From assembly GCA_018398585.1 (NCBI GenBank), contig JAGTTD010000001.1, positions 31,447,438-31,511,437 on the forward strand: DNA of 64,000 bases, written 5' to 3'. Positions 1-10,057 of the stretch are shown piece by piece. The stretch's first letter is position 1, and each line of letters opens with the position of its first letter. Below the pieces are notes generated by a model, which was not told the DNA's origin, made no database searches, and was given only the letters and a program-made list of their open reading frames with translations. A program made the translations under genes and the position numbers. Source of the DNA: Simmondsia chinensis. Taxonomy: Eukaryota; Streptophyta; Magnoliopsida; Caryophyllales; Simmondsiaceae.

Positions 1-452
1 CTCTTTTTCCTGTTTGAGGCTTGACTAGCTGCCAAGTCTGATTCTTATTCAAAGACTCCATCTCTTCATGCATGGCCATATGCCATTTATCTGAGTCAGA
101 TCTCGATACAATATCTGAATATGAAGATGGTTCACTGTCTTCCACTGTTTCAGCTGTAGTAAGGGCATAGGCTATCATCTCCTCATACCCATATCTCTGT
201 GGCGGCCTAATCTGCCTTTTCTGCTTACCACCTGCAATTGTATTATGCTCGACCTGTTGATCTGTTTCTGTCTCATCAGAAACCTGTACTGGAGGTACCT
301 GCATACTCTCAAACTGAACTACCTGCTGCTGATCTGAACTTTCAGACCGTATCTGACTATCATCAGGCTTCTCTGCTTGAACTGTGGAGGGCGTGTGTGG
401 CGGATGTACCAGAACGGACTCATCGAATGTCACATCTCTATTGGTCAGAAAT
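1..452 (-). pseudogene. Copia integrase C-terminus and start of reverse transcriptase
   Basis: Minus-strand translation continues from integrase through the conserved GYRLWDP-type segment and a Ser/Gln-rich linker. It reaches DSDKWHMAMHEEMESL and NKNQTWQLV, the standard entry into the copia reverse transcriptase domain. The domain runs off the left edge of the window. The frame is readable here but belongs to the broken polyprotein. Confidence 0.85.
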
Positions 453-1631
453 TTATGGGCTTTTGGATCCCATAAACGATATCCCTTCACACCTGACGTA
501 TAACCAAGAAAGATAAGCATAAGCAGGACAACCAAATATCTTCAAATAAGAATAATCAGCAGGAGAACCAGACCATACCTCTTCTGGAATCTTCATTCGA
601 AGCGATGAATGTGGTGATCGGTTCACTAGATAACAAGCCATGTTAATTGCCTTTGCCCACCATTCTCTCCCTAATCCTGCGTTTGAAAGCATACACCGAG
701 CCTTCTCCAGTAACGTCCTATTTATTCTCTCTGCCACTCCGTTTTGTTGAGGTCGACCTTTACAAGTACTGTGTCTGACAATGCCTTGGTCCTCACAGCA
801 TTTGAGGAAGTCACCCTCAACGAACTCAAGACCATTACATGTCCTCAACCTCTTTATCTGCTTCCCTGTCTGTTTTTCAAGCAGTGTCTTCCAATTCTTG
901 AAGACTTTATAAACTTCATTTTTCTGCTTAAGAAAATTGACCCAAACTTTATGTGAAAAATCATTAATGAACGTTAGCAAATACCTGAAACCTCCTTTGG
1001 AAGCAACTCTGGACGGTGCCCATAAATCATAATGAATGTAGTCCAACGTTCCTTTAGTCTGATGCACTGCCTGCTTGAAGCTGACTCTCTTCTGCTTCCC
1101 ATATAGATAGTGCTCACAGAAATCCATCAATCCAGTTGATTGACCACATAACAAACCCCTGTTACTCAACTCTGATAGCCCCTTATCACTCATATAGCCC
1201 AATTTCATGTGCCACATCTTAGTGATCTCTATATCTGTCATAGACGATGTAGAAACAGCCACTGACCCTGTCACGGTAGAACCTACAAGCTCATACAAGG
1301 TTCCTACCCTTCATCACAATCAATGCACTTTTGCTGACCCTTAAGACTCTACCTTCAGCTGTGTATTTGTACCCATTGGACTCAAGGGTACCTAAAGAGA
1401 TAAGGTTCTTTTTCAAATCTGGGACGTGTCGCACGTCGCTAAGTGTCCTAACCGTACCATCAAACATCTTTACACGAACTGTTCCAATACCCATCACCTG
1501 ACATGCGCATCATTGCCCATCAAGACTACTGCACCCTGAATTGACTTATAAGTGGTGAACCAGTATCTATTAGGACAAACGTGGTAAGAACAACCCAAAT
1601 CCATGATCCACTTATCCATGGACCTAGCATG
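453..1631 (-). pseudogene. Copia protease and integrase
   Basis: The aspartic protease site reads WIMDLGCSYH, with Leu in place of the usual Ser or Thr of the D-S/T-G triad. A frameshift near 1497 leads into the gag-pre-integrase segment ([16 protein letters not shown]) and another near 1300 into integrase. In the 281-residue integrase frame the HHCC finger is damaged (Tyr35 for the second His, Tyr64 for the second Cys). The catalytic triad reads Asp91, Cys154, Glu190: the D-35-E spacing is kept but the middle Asp is replaced. The motif around Glu190 ([14 protein letters not shown]) is typical of copia integrase. The product could not be an active enzyme. Confidence 0.93.
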
Positions 1632-2471
1632 TGACTTGGTTACTAATAGGACATCAGCATCTCCCTCATCTTCAACTACGCTAGCCTCAGCGGACTTATG
1701 GTCGTTCCTGTTATCATCTCTCTGCTTGTTCTTAAGCTTATAACAGTTTTTCTTTATGTGCCCTTTCTTGTGACATAAGTTACACGACAGGTTCTTATGT
1801 CTAGATTTAGACCTAGACTTCTTTCCAGCTTCAGACCCTTTAGATTCAGTCCTACCTCTCACAACCAACCCATTACCAGAGTTATTCACAGAGTCAGCCA
1901 ATTCCCTATCAACTCTCTCTTTACTTACTAGGTTTCTTTTAACCTCATCAACAGTGATAGTAGGCCTACCACCATATATCATGCTTTCTACAAAGCCTTT
2001 ATAAGTATTAGAGAGTGAACACAATAATATCATGGCTTGATCTTCGTCCTTAGGGGTGTCATCCAATTCGTTCAATTCTTGAATTATAGAATTAAATTCA
2101 CTAAGATGGTTTTTAAGCGATGTACCTTTCGTCATACGAAACGTGAATAACCGGCGCTTTACTGCGAGTTTATTGGAGACCGATTTGTGACAAAACATCT
2201 CTTGCAACTTCTCCCATAACTCCTTGGCGGTTTTCATCTCCAAGACTTATGTCAGTACATCATCTGCTAAACACATTTGTATCGCCGTGAGAGCCTTATC
2301 ATCCAATTCTTCCCACCGCGCCTCTGTCATGTTTTCTAGTTTCTTCTCTTTTCCATCCAGTGCTTTCTTCAAGCCATTCTGGGTCAGGAGTCCTTTAACA
2401 CGGACTTGCCACAAACTAAAGCTTCCTTGACCTCAGAACTTCTCTAGCTCAGATTTGATTGCCGACGTCAT
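1632..2471 (-). pseudogene. Copia gag
   Basis: The nucleocapsid/capsid part of the polyprotein begins with ATG at 2471-2469 (MTSAIKSELEKF). A stop interrupts it about 12 codons in and another near 2253. The rest is a UBN2-type gag (MEMKTAKELWEKLQEMF...) followed by a basic stretch and an intact CX2CX4HX4C zinc knuckle (C-NL-C-HKKG-H-IKKN-C). Gag would coat the element RNA. It is a relic because of the two in-frame stops. Confidence 0.9.
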
Positions 2472-2491
2472 TGTACCAACTTGAACAACAA

Positions 2492-2505
2492 GGGCTCTGA
2501 TACCA
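2492..2505 (-). other. Primer binding site (initiator tRNA-Met type)
   Basis: The minus strand reads TGGTATCAGAGCCC three bases after the LTR end. This is the usual primer site complementary to the 3' end of initiator tRNA-Met in plant copia elements. Confidence 0.9.
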
Positions 2506-2508
2506 ATT

Positions 2509-2975
2509 TGTGAGGAAATGCGGAAATCCCAAGTACTGAATCCGAATCAAATACAACGACAATCACGAAGTAAAATAGATTAAAGAGAATCAAACACAAG
2601 AACACAGTAATTTACGTGGAAACCCCTCTACAATCAAGAGGGGAGAAAACCACGGGCGAAGATTGGTGCTTTTATTATTGAATCGAAAAGAGAAATTACA
2701 ATCACTCATTTTCTCTCTCTCTCTCTTTTGGATGCGGCGCCTCTAGGGAAAATATTTGGAATAGTAAATCTGACATAACCGTACGTCTATATATATACCC
2801 GCGTAGAAATGTGGTTCTCGATTGATGGGTAGTTCACCGTTCGATCGGCGAGCTCACTACAGGCGTCCCAAGCTTACATAACATTCCTGATTGATCGAGC
2901 TTCACCCGATCGATCGGCCTCCTCACGGCTTCTCTACTTAAGAATTCTAAGGAATTTTGAGACATATTCCTAACA
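2509..2975 (-). repeat. 5' LTR of the copia element
   Basis: On the minus strand the repeat begins TGTTAGGA and ends TCCTCACA, which are imperfect inverted ends of the TG...CA type. It abuts the primer binding site. Length is about 467 bp. The plus strand at about 2787-2800 reads as an alternating TA stretch, a possible core promoter region. No second copy is in the window for comparison. Confidence 0.85.
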
Positions 2976-4194
2976 AAACAAAATTAATACAAATTACTAA
3001 GTAAGAAAATTGAGATCTACACTTCTACCTCGTAAAGACTAAAGTGGACAAGTCAAAAGCTAACTTGTAGAAGTCTCACCTTCCAGTGATCGAAGTAGCT
3101 AAAATATGATTTGACATGGCCAGAGAAATGATACCAGACCACGCATCTTTTTTTTTTTTTTTTTTCCTTATCCCCTTTGGTTTGCGTTTCTCTTAACATA
3201 TATACGCATTTCAAATGCTAATCTAACTTAGGATCAATATATCATGTTTCTAAGTATAATACATTAGCATTTTAGGCATTTACAATAACTATGATAAGTA
3301 TATACTCTCCAACCATTTGAACAAGGAAAAAAAAAATGGAAATGCATGTTCAATGCGAAATTAGAAATCTTTGCTTTAACAAGGCTATGCACCACAAACC
3401 AATACGTTTCCAGTAATAAAGAGTGTGACATCCTTCATCTGGATTGGCTCAACCGTTGCTTTCTTCATGAACAAGGAATCGGTGGATGCTTATGATCTGA
3501 TTTCATGTTGAAGTGACAACTAAACATTGTCAAACTATCTACGTAAACAAATAAGGTGTCCAACCAAGAAAAGAAATAGTAAGTGGCTGACGTTTGAACT
3601 GCAGAGTTTGAAACACCAATGACGAGTTAGGCTTTGTTTGACACATGGAATTGCACTTCCAGTTCCAATACTGATGGAATTGGAATTAGGGCGGAATTGC
3701 AATTTTGTTGTTGGGCTAATCAAAAGAATTGAAAGTCTAATCATCTCAATTTTTGAGTCAATTGAATCATTCCGAATTCCGGGTTAACTAGAGTCAGCTT
3801 TTTGTCGGATCGGATCATTTTGAATTCAAGTCATTTCCGCTACGGCACGAGCAACAAAAACCCATTTCCAGAGATGTTAGAGGGGATCCTGTCATTTTGT
3901 TTCAGATGAGCTCAGTCTTCAGTCATGATTGCACATCTAACATGAGAAATCAACATTGATTACCTTCTAACCAGCCAGTGCACACAATGAAAACACCATA
4001 TGCACTTCTAATCGGGTTTCTAAGCTCCCTCTTAAACTGATACATCATTTTCCGTGGTGTTACCTTTCACTCTAATGACATTGTTTTCCAAGCATCCAGC
4101 TTAGGTTACAGTAATCCATCATCTGCTCAAAAAATGCGTTGCAGAGACGCAACAGGCTAGTTGGATTGTTAAGGTCATCTGTTCTTCTGCTTTT
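2976..4194. other. Non-coding stretch, possible SUVR3 intron
   Basis: I see no gene here. It holds a T run (about 3151-3168), a short hairpin at about 3657-3686 (TTCCAGTTCCA facing TGGAATTGGAA) flanked by direct GGAATTGCA repeats that could be a MITE remnant, and a degenerate GAGTCA/CATTT-rich segment at 3745-3840 resembling the one at 6430-7080. No minus-strand frame resembling the rest of a SET domain is present. Confidence 0.6.
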
Positions 4195-4445
4195 ACCTAA
4201 GAGGATACCAACACGCAAGTACCGGATCCCATTAGAACTCCGCAGTTAAGTATGCTTGGGCAAAAGTAGTACTAAGATGGGTGACCTCTTGGGAAGTCTT
4301 AGTGTTGCACCTCTCAGGTTGGGGGTTCTCGAAAATAGCCTTCCTTCAGGGTAAATACCCTGAAGAAGGAAGGTTGCGTACATCCACCCCCCAAGACCCT
4401 GCTTAGGCGGGAGCCCTTGTTGCACCGTGAATGCTGCTTTTTTTT
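4195..4445 (+). mobile_element. SINE with 5S rRNA-derived head and Au-type 3' region
   Basis: The first 119 nt are a near-complete 5S rRNA. The following 130 nt match the shared 3' region of Au-type plant SINEs: GAAAATAGCC, GGTTGCGTACATCCACC, GACCCTGC, GCGGGAGCCCTTGTTGCACC, then a T-rich tail. A candidate target-site duplication flanks it (GTTCTTCTGCTTTT at 4181-4194 and GTTCTTTTGCTCTT at 4446-4459, 12 of 14 identical). This fits retroposition of a unit transcribed by RNA polymerase III from the 5S internal promoter. A chance insertion of an Au SINE beside a 5S pseudogene is less likely, because the duplication encloses both parts. Confidence 0.8.
4196..4314 (+). pseudogene. 5S rRNA-like sequence (SINE head)
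   Basis: The sequence carries recognisable plant 5S rRNA blocks: ATACCAACACG, ACCGGATCCCATTAGAACTC, CGCAGTTAAGTATGCTTGGGC (box A region), GTAGTACTAAGATGGGTGACC and TTGGGAAGTCTTAGTGTTGCA (box C region). The length, 119 nt, is that of a full 5S rRNA. Several C-to-T and G-to-A changes and the lack of tandem 5S spacers argue against a working gene. Confidence 0.88.
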
Positions 4446-5682
4446 GTTCTTTTGCTCTTGCAAAAGAAACTATTTTTCAACTAATAATTCATTTTTCTTA
4501 CAAAATATTTTTCTTCATAAAATAATTTCAACTGATAATTAAATTTTTTCTTTAATAGATTTATGTTTGATAAAGGGAATAATTTCATTGCATAACTCTG
4601 CACTACGTTAAGGTTAGGCCTATATTCAGTCCCATGAAAAATGACTTTCCTTCCCCATGGTACGAAATTAATTTCTCTCAAACGGAGGAACAGATTTTTA
4701 GAATGCTACTTATTTCAGGTAACTGATACTATAGAATTGAGATTAAAGAAAGGAAATTGGCCCATCAAATGGAACCTTAATGAACCATAAGTCAAATCCA
4801 TTGAATATTTAGCCCAATAATAATGGTACACCAAGATCATGCTATCATAATAGTTCTTTCATGGTAATTCTCCGAGTCCATGAACAAAGGAAACAAGGAA
4901 GGGTTACCACTACAATCACACAAGATGCTATTTATTTTTTTTTTTGGGGTTAAATGGGGTGTCTAGATTAGATTATATGCACCTCAACTAATACCCTGGT
5001 TACGAGTAACGCATACTTAGGAATTTTTGACCTCCAACATTGTATGTTAATGCTCACAAACCCAACGTGTACCTGAAAGAATTGTTTAGGCACAATGGCA
5101 ATTGACATACCTAAAGGTCATGTCACGTTAACCAACTACATGAATTTCCCTGAATCAACATTTAAAGGAAAAGATAAAACGTAAGCACTAAAAGCAGCAA
5201 TAAGCACATAAATCAAAAATGGGTGTAAATAAGCCGAGTTGAGCCGAGCACCCCCTTGATCGAACTGCCATATTAGCCCGAGTTCAAGCCAAGCTATCGA
5301 CCTTTCGAAACTTTATTTGAGCTTGCTACATAGCTGGACTATTCGAGTCACTATCGAGCCATTTTTGAATATTGTTTAGCTAATATCAACTGTTAACAAG
5401 CTATTGTCGAGCCCTTATGGAGTTGTTCACAAACGTTAACGAGCAAAGCATCCTTTGTTTGAACATGGCTCGATAAGTTTATCGAGCATGCTTGAACTTC
5501 AGTCAATATGCTATTGAGCCCCATAACGAACACAAACGAGGCATAATCAATTTGAACATGAGTAGTTCATTGAACGTATGGTTCATTTATATCCCTATCG
5601 AAAATGACTCTAGGATTGTCGTATGCAGGGGAAAGAATCAATAACATGAACGAATTTCATACAAGAATCAGAGTCAAAAATC
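4446..5682. other. Non-coding, probably SUVR3 intron
   Basis: AT-rich DNA without a supported reading frame. From about 5225 to 5520 it is rich in short GAGCC/TCGAG motifs in both orientations, a low-complexity pattern common in decayed plant repeats. It directly follows the splice donor of the SUVR3 exon on the minus strand. Confidence 0.5.
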
Positions 5683-5684
5683 AC
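5683..5684 (-). other. Predicted splice donor of SUVR3 exon 1
   Basis: Minus-strand context ATGCAG|GTGATTTT. The reading frame after it soon meets a stop, while the protein is cut in the middle of the conserved YAG(E) element of the SET domain, as expected at a real exon end. Confidence 0.75.
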
Positions 5685-6294
5685 CTGCATACTGACAAAC
5701 GAACCGCCCAGATGGGATAAACTGATCAGCATGCAATCCCCACCCTTTATTCCTGTCCCTCACAATCTTCAGCTTAACAGATATCCCCTTCTGAGTCACC
5801 CTATTCCCACACTCGAACTTGCACGCACAACTCGGCCCGCACTCTGTGATCAACTCACCCAACCTCAACGCCAAACACGGGCACTTCAAATCCCCAATGC
5901 ATTTCTCCACACACTCGCACCCACCATTCTCACTAATCAAACCCAAATCATTCCAAATTGTTTTAGGGTTAGGGTTAGGGTTAGGGTTTATGGGGCCCCA
6001 GAACTGCCGATTGAGATGGGGGAAGGGTAAGGAGAGGAGTTGTCTGGGGGTGTAGAGGAAGTAGGAGTAAGGGTGAGTGTTGACGGTGTTGACGAAAGGG
6101 ATGGGAAGGGTCTCGAAGGATCTAGAAGCATCCGAAGATCGGGCGGTAGTGATTGATTTGGAGAGGTGGTGAAGGGTCTTGGAGGTGGAGGAGATTGAAG
6201 AGAGTTCTTGGGGGGTCAGCCATGGCAGGATGAGCTCTGCGCAGCTGAACAATGGGGGGTGGTTGTTGTCATCTTGGTGGCGTTTCAGTTCCAT
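5685..6294 (-). CDS. SUVR3: SUVR3-like histone-lysine N-methyltransferase, first exon
   Basis: Minus-strand exon of about 203 codons starting at ATG 6294-6292. Residues 16-50 (FSCAELILPWLTPQEL...) form the F-box-like leader of SUVR3 proteins. Residues about 126-162 are the Cys-rich pre-SET zinc region (CECVEKC, KCPCLAL, CGPSCACKFECGNR). Residues 163-203 open the SET domain (RVTQKG, KGWGLHADQFIPSGRFVCQYAG). In plants this family methylates histone H3 in chromatin. The exon ends at GCAG|GTGATT, a good GT donor in phase 1. The catalytic NHSC core and post-SET region are missing, and no matching frame exists down to base 1, so the second exon is either beyond the copia element or lost. A (TTAGGG)4 tract encodes an Asn-Pro repeat at residues 103-110. 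Confidence 0.88.
5963..5986 (+). repeat. (TTAGGG)4 tract inside SUVR3 coding sequence
   Basis: Four perfect TTAGGG units on the plus strand. On the coding strand they read CCCTAA and encode alternating Asn-Pro. This unit is the vertebrate-type telomere hexamer, not the TTTAGGG heptamer of most plants. It is interstitial and short. Confidence 0.9.
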
Positions 6295-7091
6295 GTTCCG
6301 TTTTGCCGAGAACTAAGTTTTGAAAGAGGGCATGTTTCCATACAAGACAAATTTTAATGGACGTGCTGAGAAAGAACTCTGAGCCGCAAAACGAGAGAAC
6401 AGAACCACCACGCTTGATCCTAGACAAATTAACTAGCGGTGGATTTTGTCAGAGTGGTTCATTACATTCAAGTTATTATAGTCAAGCGATTCACTTTGAA
6501 TTTGAATTATTTGAGTTTTGAGTCAAATAGGGTTGAGTATCGTATCAGATCATTTGGTGTTCATTATCTCGAATTTTCAGTTCATAGGGTTAGGTCTTTT
6601 TCGGGATTTAGGCTAGTTATGCTCGGGTTTGAGTTCATGTAGGTCTTTTTAAGCTTGAGTCAACTTAGTTTTGGCACAAATGAGTTGTATCATTTCTAAT
6701 TTCGAGTCATCTCAGGCTAAGTTGGAGTTGGATTGGGTTATTTTGGGTATGGGTCGTATTAAGAACTAAGTCAATTTGATCGAGTCATTTCCACTTTGGC
6801 TCAGCTTGTTTACATCACATTTAAGTTGAAATAGTTTTATTTTCTAGATTTGAGTCATTTAGAGTTTTGGGTCAATCGAGTTGGGTCACTTCGAACTTTG
6901 AGCTAAAGTAATTTCGATCATTTCAAGTTCAAGTCATTTGAGTTAGGTGATTTAGTGGTTCGAGTCAAATTCTAAATTGTGTTTAAGGCTTTAGATTTTG
7001 AGTCATCTATGATTTGGTTTAATCAAATGAGGTCATTTTGAGCTTTAGGTCAATGGAGTTAATATGGAATTGCAATTCTTTACCCCGACCC
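6295..7091. other. SUVR3 upstream region and degenerate repeat DNA
   Basis: The first 130 bases lie directly upstream of the SUVR3 ATG and should hold its promoter and leader; no clear TATA box was seen. From about 6440 to 7080 the sequence is a loose repetition of GAGTCATTT, GGGTCAATCGAG and TTTGAGTT motifs. It has an open plus-strand frame (6439-6642) without any family resemblance. Confidence 0.5.
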
Positions 7092-7680
7092 AATTTACAC
7101 CCTAAATTTGAGGGAGCTGGGACGACGTCATTTTGAGCAAAGTGCCGCGTGCTTAACACGTGAGGTCCCCTTCGAGGAGAATTAGGCCTTTAGGTGCTGA
7201 AAAAGCGGCATCTCGAGTGCAGCGTCTTGAGCCCATCGTCTTGAGAAGATTATCACCCTAAAAAAGGTATCAACCTCTCGAGGCTCAAGATGCTTGAAGG
7301 GTAGGAAGCTCGAGCTCAAGGGACTGCCAAGACGGCTGCAAGACAGGTAGTTTCCAAGCTTGAGATAGTTACTTGGAGCGCAGTCTCAGGTACTTGGGCA
7401 CTAAACTTAATCCAAGAGAACATAGGGCTTCTAGAGGGGGCTTCAGCTAGAAATTCGGATGTGGCCTCCAAGGAATTCCCTCTAAAACTGAATCATGGAC
7501 ACATTCATTGATTATTCAAGCGCAAGAAAGAGGTTAGTGGTTAGGGGGTAGCCGTTATTTAGTTTTTCTATAAATAAGGGACTCTGTGATAGTCCAAAGT
7601 AGTGCACACACTTAATATAAAACTTCAAGTTTTTCTTTACAGCACACTTATGCTCATTTGTTAGGAGTAGCATAACTTAA
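7092..7680 (+). repeat. Family T LTR-1, left part
   Basis: Start of a Tat-like LTR (...TTTACACCCTAAATTTGAGGG), cognate to LTR-2 at 21569. It contains the TATA-like TATAAATAAGG at about 7570, which is conserved in LTR-2 (about 22070) and LTR-5. It is cut at 7680 by element N1 and resumes at 17868. Without N1 and its duplicated target, LTR-1 is about 1.38 kb. Confidence 0.88.
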
Positions 7681-8256
7681 TGTTATGATCCGAGCTTGAT
7701 GAAGTCTAGGGGGCTGTTGTAGCAGCTGCATTGGTTGGTTAGTGCTGTCATGTTGCTGTTAGCTGCGGTGCTGCTGCCGTTATATTGGTGCTACTGCTAT
7801 GTTGGAGGTTGTTTAGTTGATTGAGTTGTATTAGTTAGTTGATATTGTAACTAGAATAAGTCTTGATGTAATTAGTAGCTTAAGCTCGGTTAAGTCATGT
7901 AATAAGTAAAGTAGTTGCTAGTAGTTGGGTGGTCAAGCCGTTAGATTAGTTAAGTCAAGGTTGGCGGCTAGTTAGTTAGTTGATGTTTGAGTCGGTTAGT
8001 CCATGTGTCTAGGATCATTGTATCTCTAGATATTTTGGAGTTAGCCATCCTAAAGGATTAGTAGTATAAATATGTAGAGCCTCTCTTGAAGAGCTCATAA
8101 TTTTGATGAATGAAATTGATATCTTTGATATATCTCTCTCTACTTCTCATCTCCTTTCCCTTCTTATCTCATTTAAACTCTAAATTCTCTCCTCATCTCA
8201 TACTCTCACTATCCCAACCAAGGTTAAGGTCCAAGAGTAATCTTTGAATCTTAACA
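7681..8256 (+). repeat. N1 5' LTR
   Basis: Begins TGTTATGATCCGAGC and ends AATCTTAACA. It has TATAAATA at 8075-8082 and a CT-rich end. It differs from the 3' LTR at roughly 25 positions by eye count, so insertion is not recent. Confidence 0.92.
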
Positions 8257-8258
8257 AT

Positions 8259-8275
8259 TGGTATCAGAGCCTTGA
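8259..8275 (+). other. N1 primer binding site
   Basis: TGGTATCAGAGCCTTGA two bases after the LTR; complementary to the 3' end of initiator tRNA-Met. Confidence 0.9.
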
Positions 8276-9351
8276 TTTGGCTTCCGAATCAAGCTCTAAA
8301 TCAAAAAAAAAAAAAAAAAATTATTACAAAATCTGATTGATTGTGTGGCAATTAATCAGCAAAAATAGTTTGATACTGATTTAGTTCAGTTTAGGTGATA
8401 TAGAATTCAATTCCGAATTCTGAATTGGAAGATTGGCGGTTACTGACATATGCATTATTCATATTCTGCGCATTGCCTGGAAATTGCTTCGGTTGGGATC
8501 AATTTGATTGAAATACATTGAACAAAGTTTAATTGATCAGTAATTGTTGATTACATTCAACATCAAAGTTGATTCAGATTGAATCTGATCAAGCATTAGT
8601 TGTTGAAGTGGAGTGCTGAAGCAAAGCATTAGTTGTTGAAGTTGAGTGCTGAGCTTAATTGTTCTTGATCAAATATTCCCTTGATCAGTTGTAGAAGTTG
8701 TTTAAGTGAGCTATTGGATCAACAATTTGATCATTATCAAAGAATTAGAAACAAGCTGAATTGAGGTTAATTCAGATTCTATAATTTGGCTTGAGGTAAC
8801 GGTTTCTGAACTTCAAGTTACAATTCGTTCAGAATCTGCTTTTGGTGCTGAATTGTGATGAAATTGTGTTGATAAGCATAGAATTGGTGAGAATTCATTA
8901 GAATCTGCGTTTGATTCTTAAGAATTATATGTTATTAAGTTGAGATTTGCTTAGGCGAAAATCTGACATTGAACTGAGCACCGAAAGTGTTGAAATCCGA
9001 CTTCGATCTTGAAGGTTGTGGTGAATCGTGTGTTTAAATCATCACTACAGACAGGAATTGAACCTGTTTTAGATTCTTAGTCTGAATTATTCAAGAAAGC
9101 ATCATAATTAGGGTTTGTTGGAATTCTCTGTGTGCGAAAATCTACGTATTAGGGTTTGTACTCAGTGACGATTGAAGAGCTGGTAGCAAGTGATTGTTTG
9201 TGCAAGCGAAGGAGTATAATTCCTTTAAGCAAACATCTGGTGAAGTGGTTCGAATCGAAATTGTTCCTTTGCGAACTGAGTTGGTTCATACCTCTGCGAA
9301 CAGAGTTTGGTTCGTTTCGAAACGCTGCTTAACATTGCAAATATAGCTGGT
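8276..9351 (+). other. N1 untranslated leader
   Basis: About 1.1 kb between primer site and the first ATG of the long frame, with an A run at about 8302-8320. It is colinear with, and similar to, the leader of N2 (10058-11117), including GAATCTGCGTTTGATTCTTAAGAATT and the TTTAAATCATCACTA block. No gene is seen. Confidence 0.7.
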
Positions 9352-9507
9352 ATGGTTGATGATGGCTCTTGTCAATTCTTGGCAAGGTATATTTTGGAGG
9401 AAATGAAGCAATTACGCGAGAGGCTTTTGCTGGTAGTAGAGCTGGCAAAGGACCAAGTGCGTCAGCCAATTGTGGATTGGCAATGTTTAACTCATCAGTT
9501 TGCAAAC
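9352..9507 (+). pseudogene. N1 orphan ORF, 5' piece
   Basis: First 52 codons of the N1 frame (MVDDGSCQFLARYILEEMKQ...), Leu/Glu-rich and probably helical. It aligns with the N-terminus of the N2 frame (MAELIELLEKLRQEWK...). It stops where N2 inserted and resumes in frame at 14347 after the duplicated CAAAC. Confidence 0.75.
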
Positions 9508-10038
9508 TGTTATGATCCCAGAATCCGAGGCATGAACCCGAAGTGGCTGTGATGATGTCCTGTTGCTGTGTTGCTGCCGTTGCTGCTGTTGCTGCTGCAG
9601 GGGCTGTTTTGCTGCTGTTACCTATTGTTTGGGCTGTCGATATTGCTGCATTGTGATCTTTTGGGTAGTTGGAAGTTGTATTAGAGTGTTGGTATTGTAA
9701 TGGGTAGCTAGGCTTGGTTGTGTCATGTAATAAGTGAGTTTAAGTTGGCCTTGGTGCCAAAATATCTTAGAGTGAGTTAGTGTTATGTTAGTTAGATATT
9801 CTTAGTTGATTTAGATATTTTCATTGCTTTAGATCCTATCTTGTAAGTAGTATAAATAGGAGGCTCTAGTTTGTAATCCATAACTTTTGATAAATGAATT
9901 GATATCTTTTGATATTTCTCTCTACTTCTCATCTCCTTTTCCTTCTTTCTCATCTAAACTCTATATTCTTTTCTCATCTCATACTCTCTCTATCCCAACC
10001 AAGGTTAAGGCTCAAGAGAAATCTTTGAAACCTTAACA
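9508..10038 (+). repeat. N2 5' LTR
   Basis: TGTTATGATCC...CCTTAACA with TATAAATA at 9851-9858. It contains a (TTGCTGC)-rich stretch that differs by 9 nt from the 3' copy. About 14 other differences from the 3' LTR by eye, fewer than between the N1 LTRs, which fits a later insertion. Confidence 0.92.
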
Positions 10039-10040
10039 AT

Positions 10041-10057
10041 TGGTATCAGAGCCTTGA
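10041..10057 (+). other. N2 primer binding site
   Basis: TGGTATCAGAGCCTTGA, the same as in N1. Confidence 0.9.

Larger units (their letters stand above)
1..2975 (-). mobile_element. Ty1/copia retrotransposon, 5' half (rest lies left of window)
   Basis: Read on the minus strand the order is LTR, tRNA-Met primer site, gag with a zinc knuckle, protease, gag-pre-integrase, integrase and the linker into reverse transcriptase, which is the Ty1/copia order (integrase before RT). The element has internal stops at about 2438 and 2253 and frameshifts near 1497 and 1300, so it is dead. It lies in the same orientation as the SUVR3 exon at 5685-6294, on that exon's downstream side. The 3' LTR and the target-site duplication are outside the window. 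Confidence 0.93.

Noticed and set aside
3657..3760. MITE near SUVR3
   Set aside because: A hairpin and short direct repeats are present, but no convincing terminal inverted repeats or target duplication.
4196..4314. Working 5S rRNA gene or Cassandra TRIM LTR
   Set aside because: A single copy with several substitutions and no spacer array, followed directly by an Au SINE tail. No LTR pair or primer site as in Cassandra was found.
5731..6055. Plus-strand open frames opposite SUVR3
   Set aside because: They mirror the minus-strand exon, and the Val-Arg and Gly-Leu repeats are only the TTAGGG tract read on the other strand.
6439..6642. 67-codon plus-strand frame near SUVR3
   Set aside because: It lies in degenerate GAGTCA-rich repeat DNA and shows no family resemblance.
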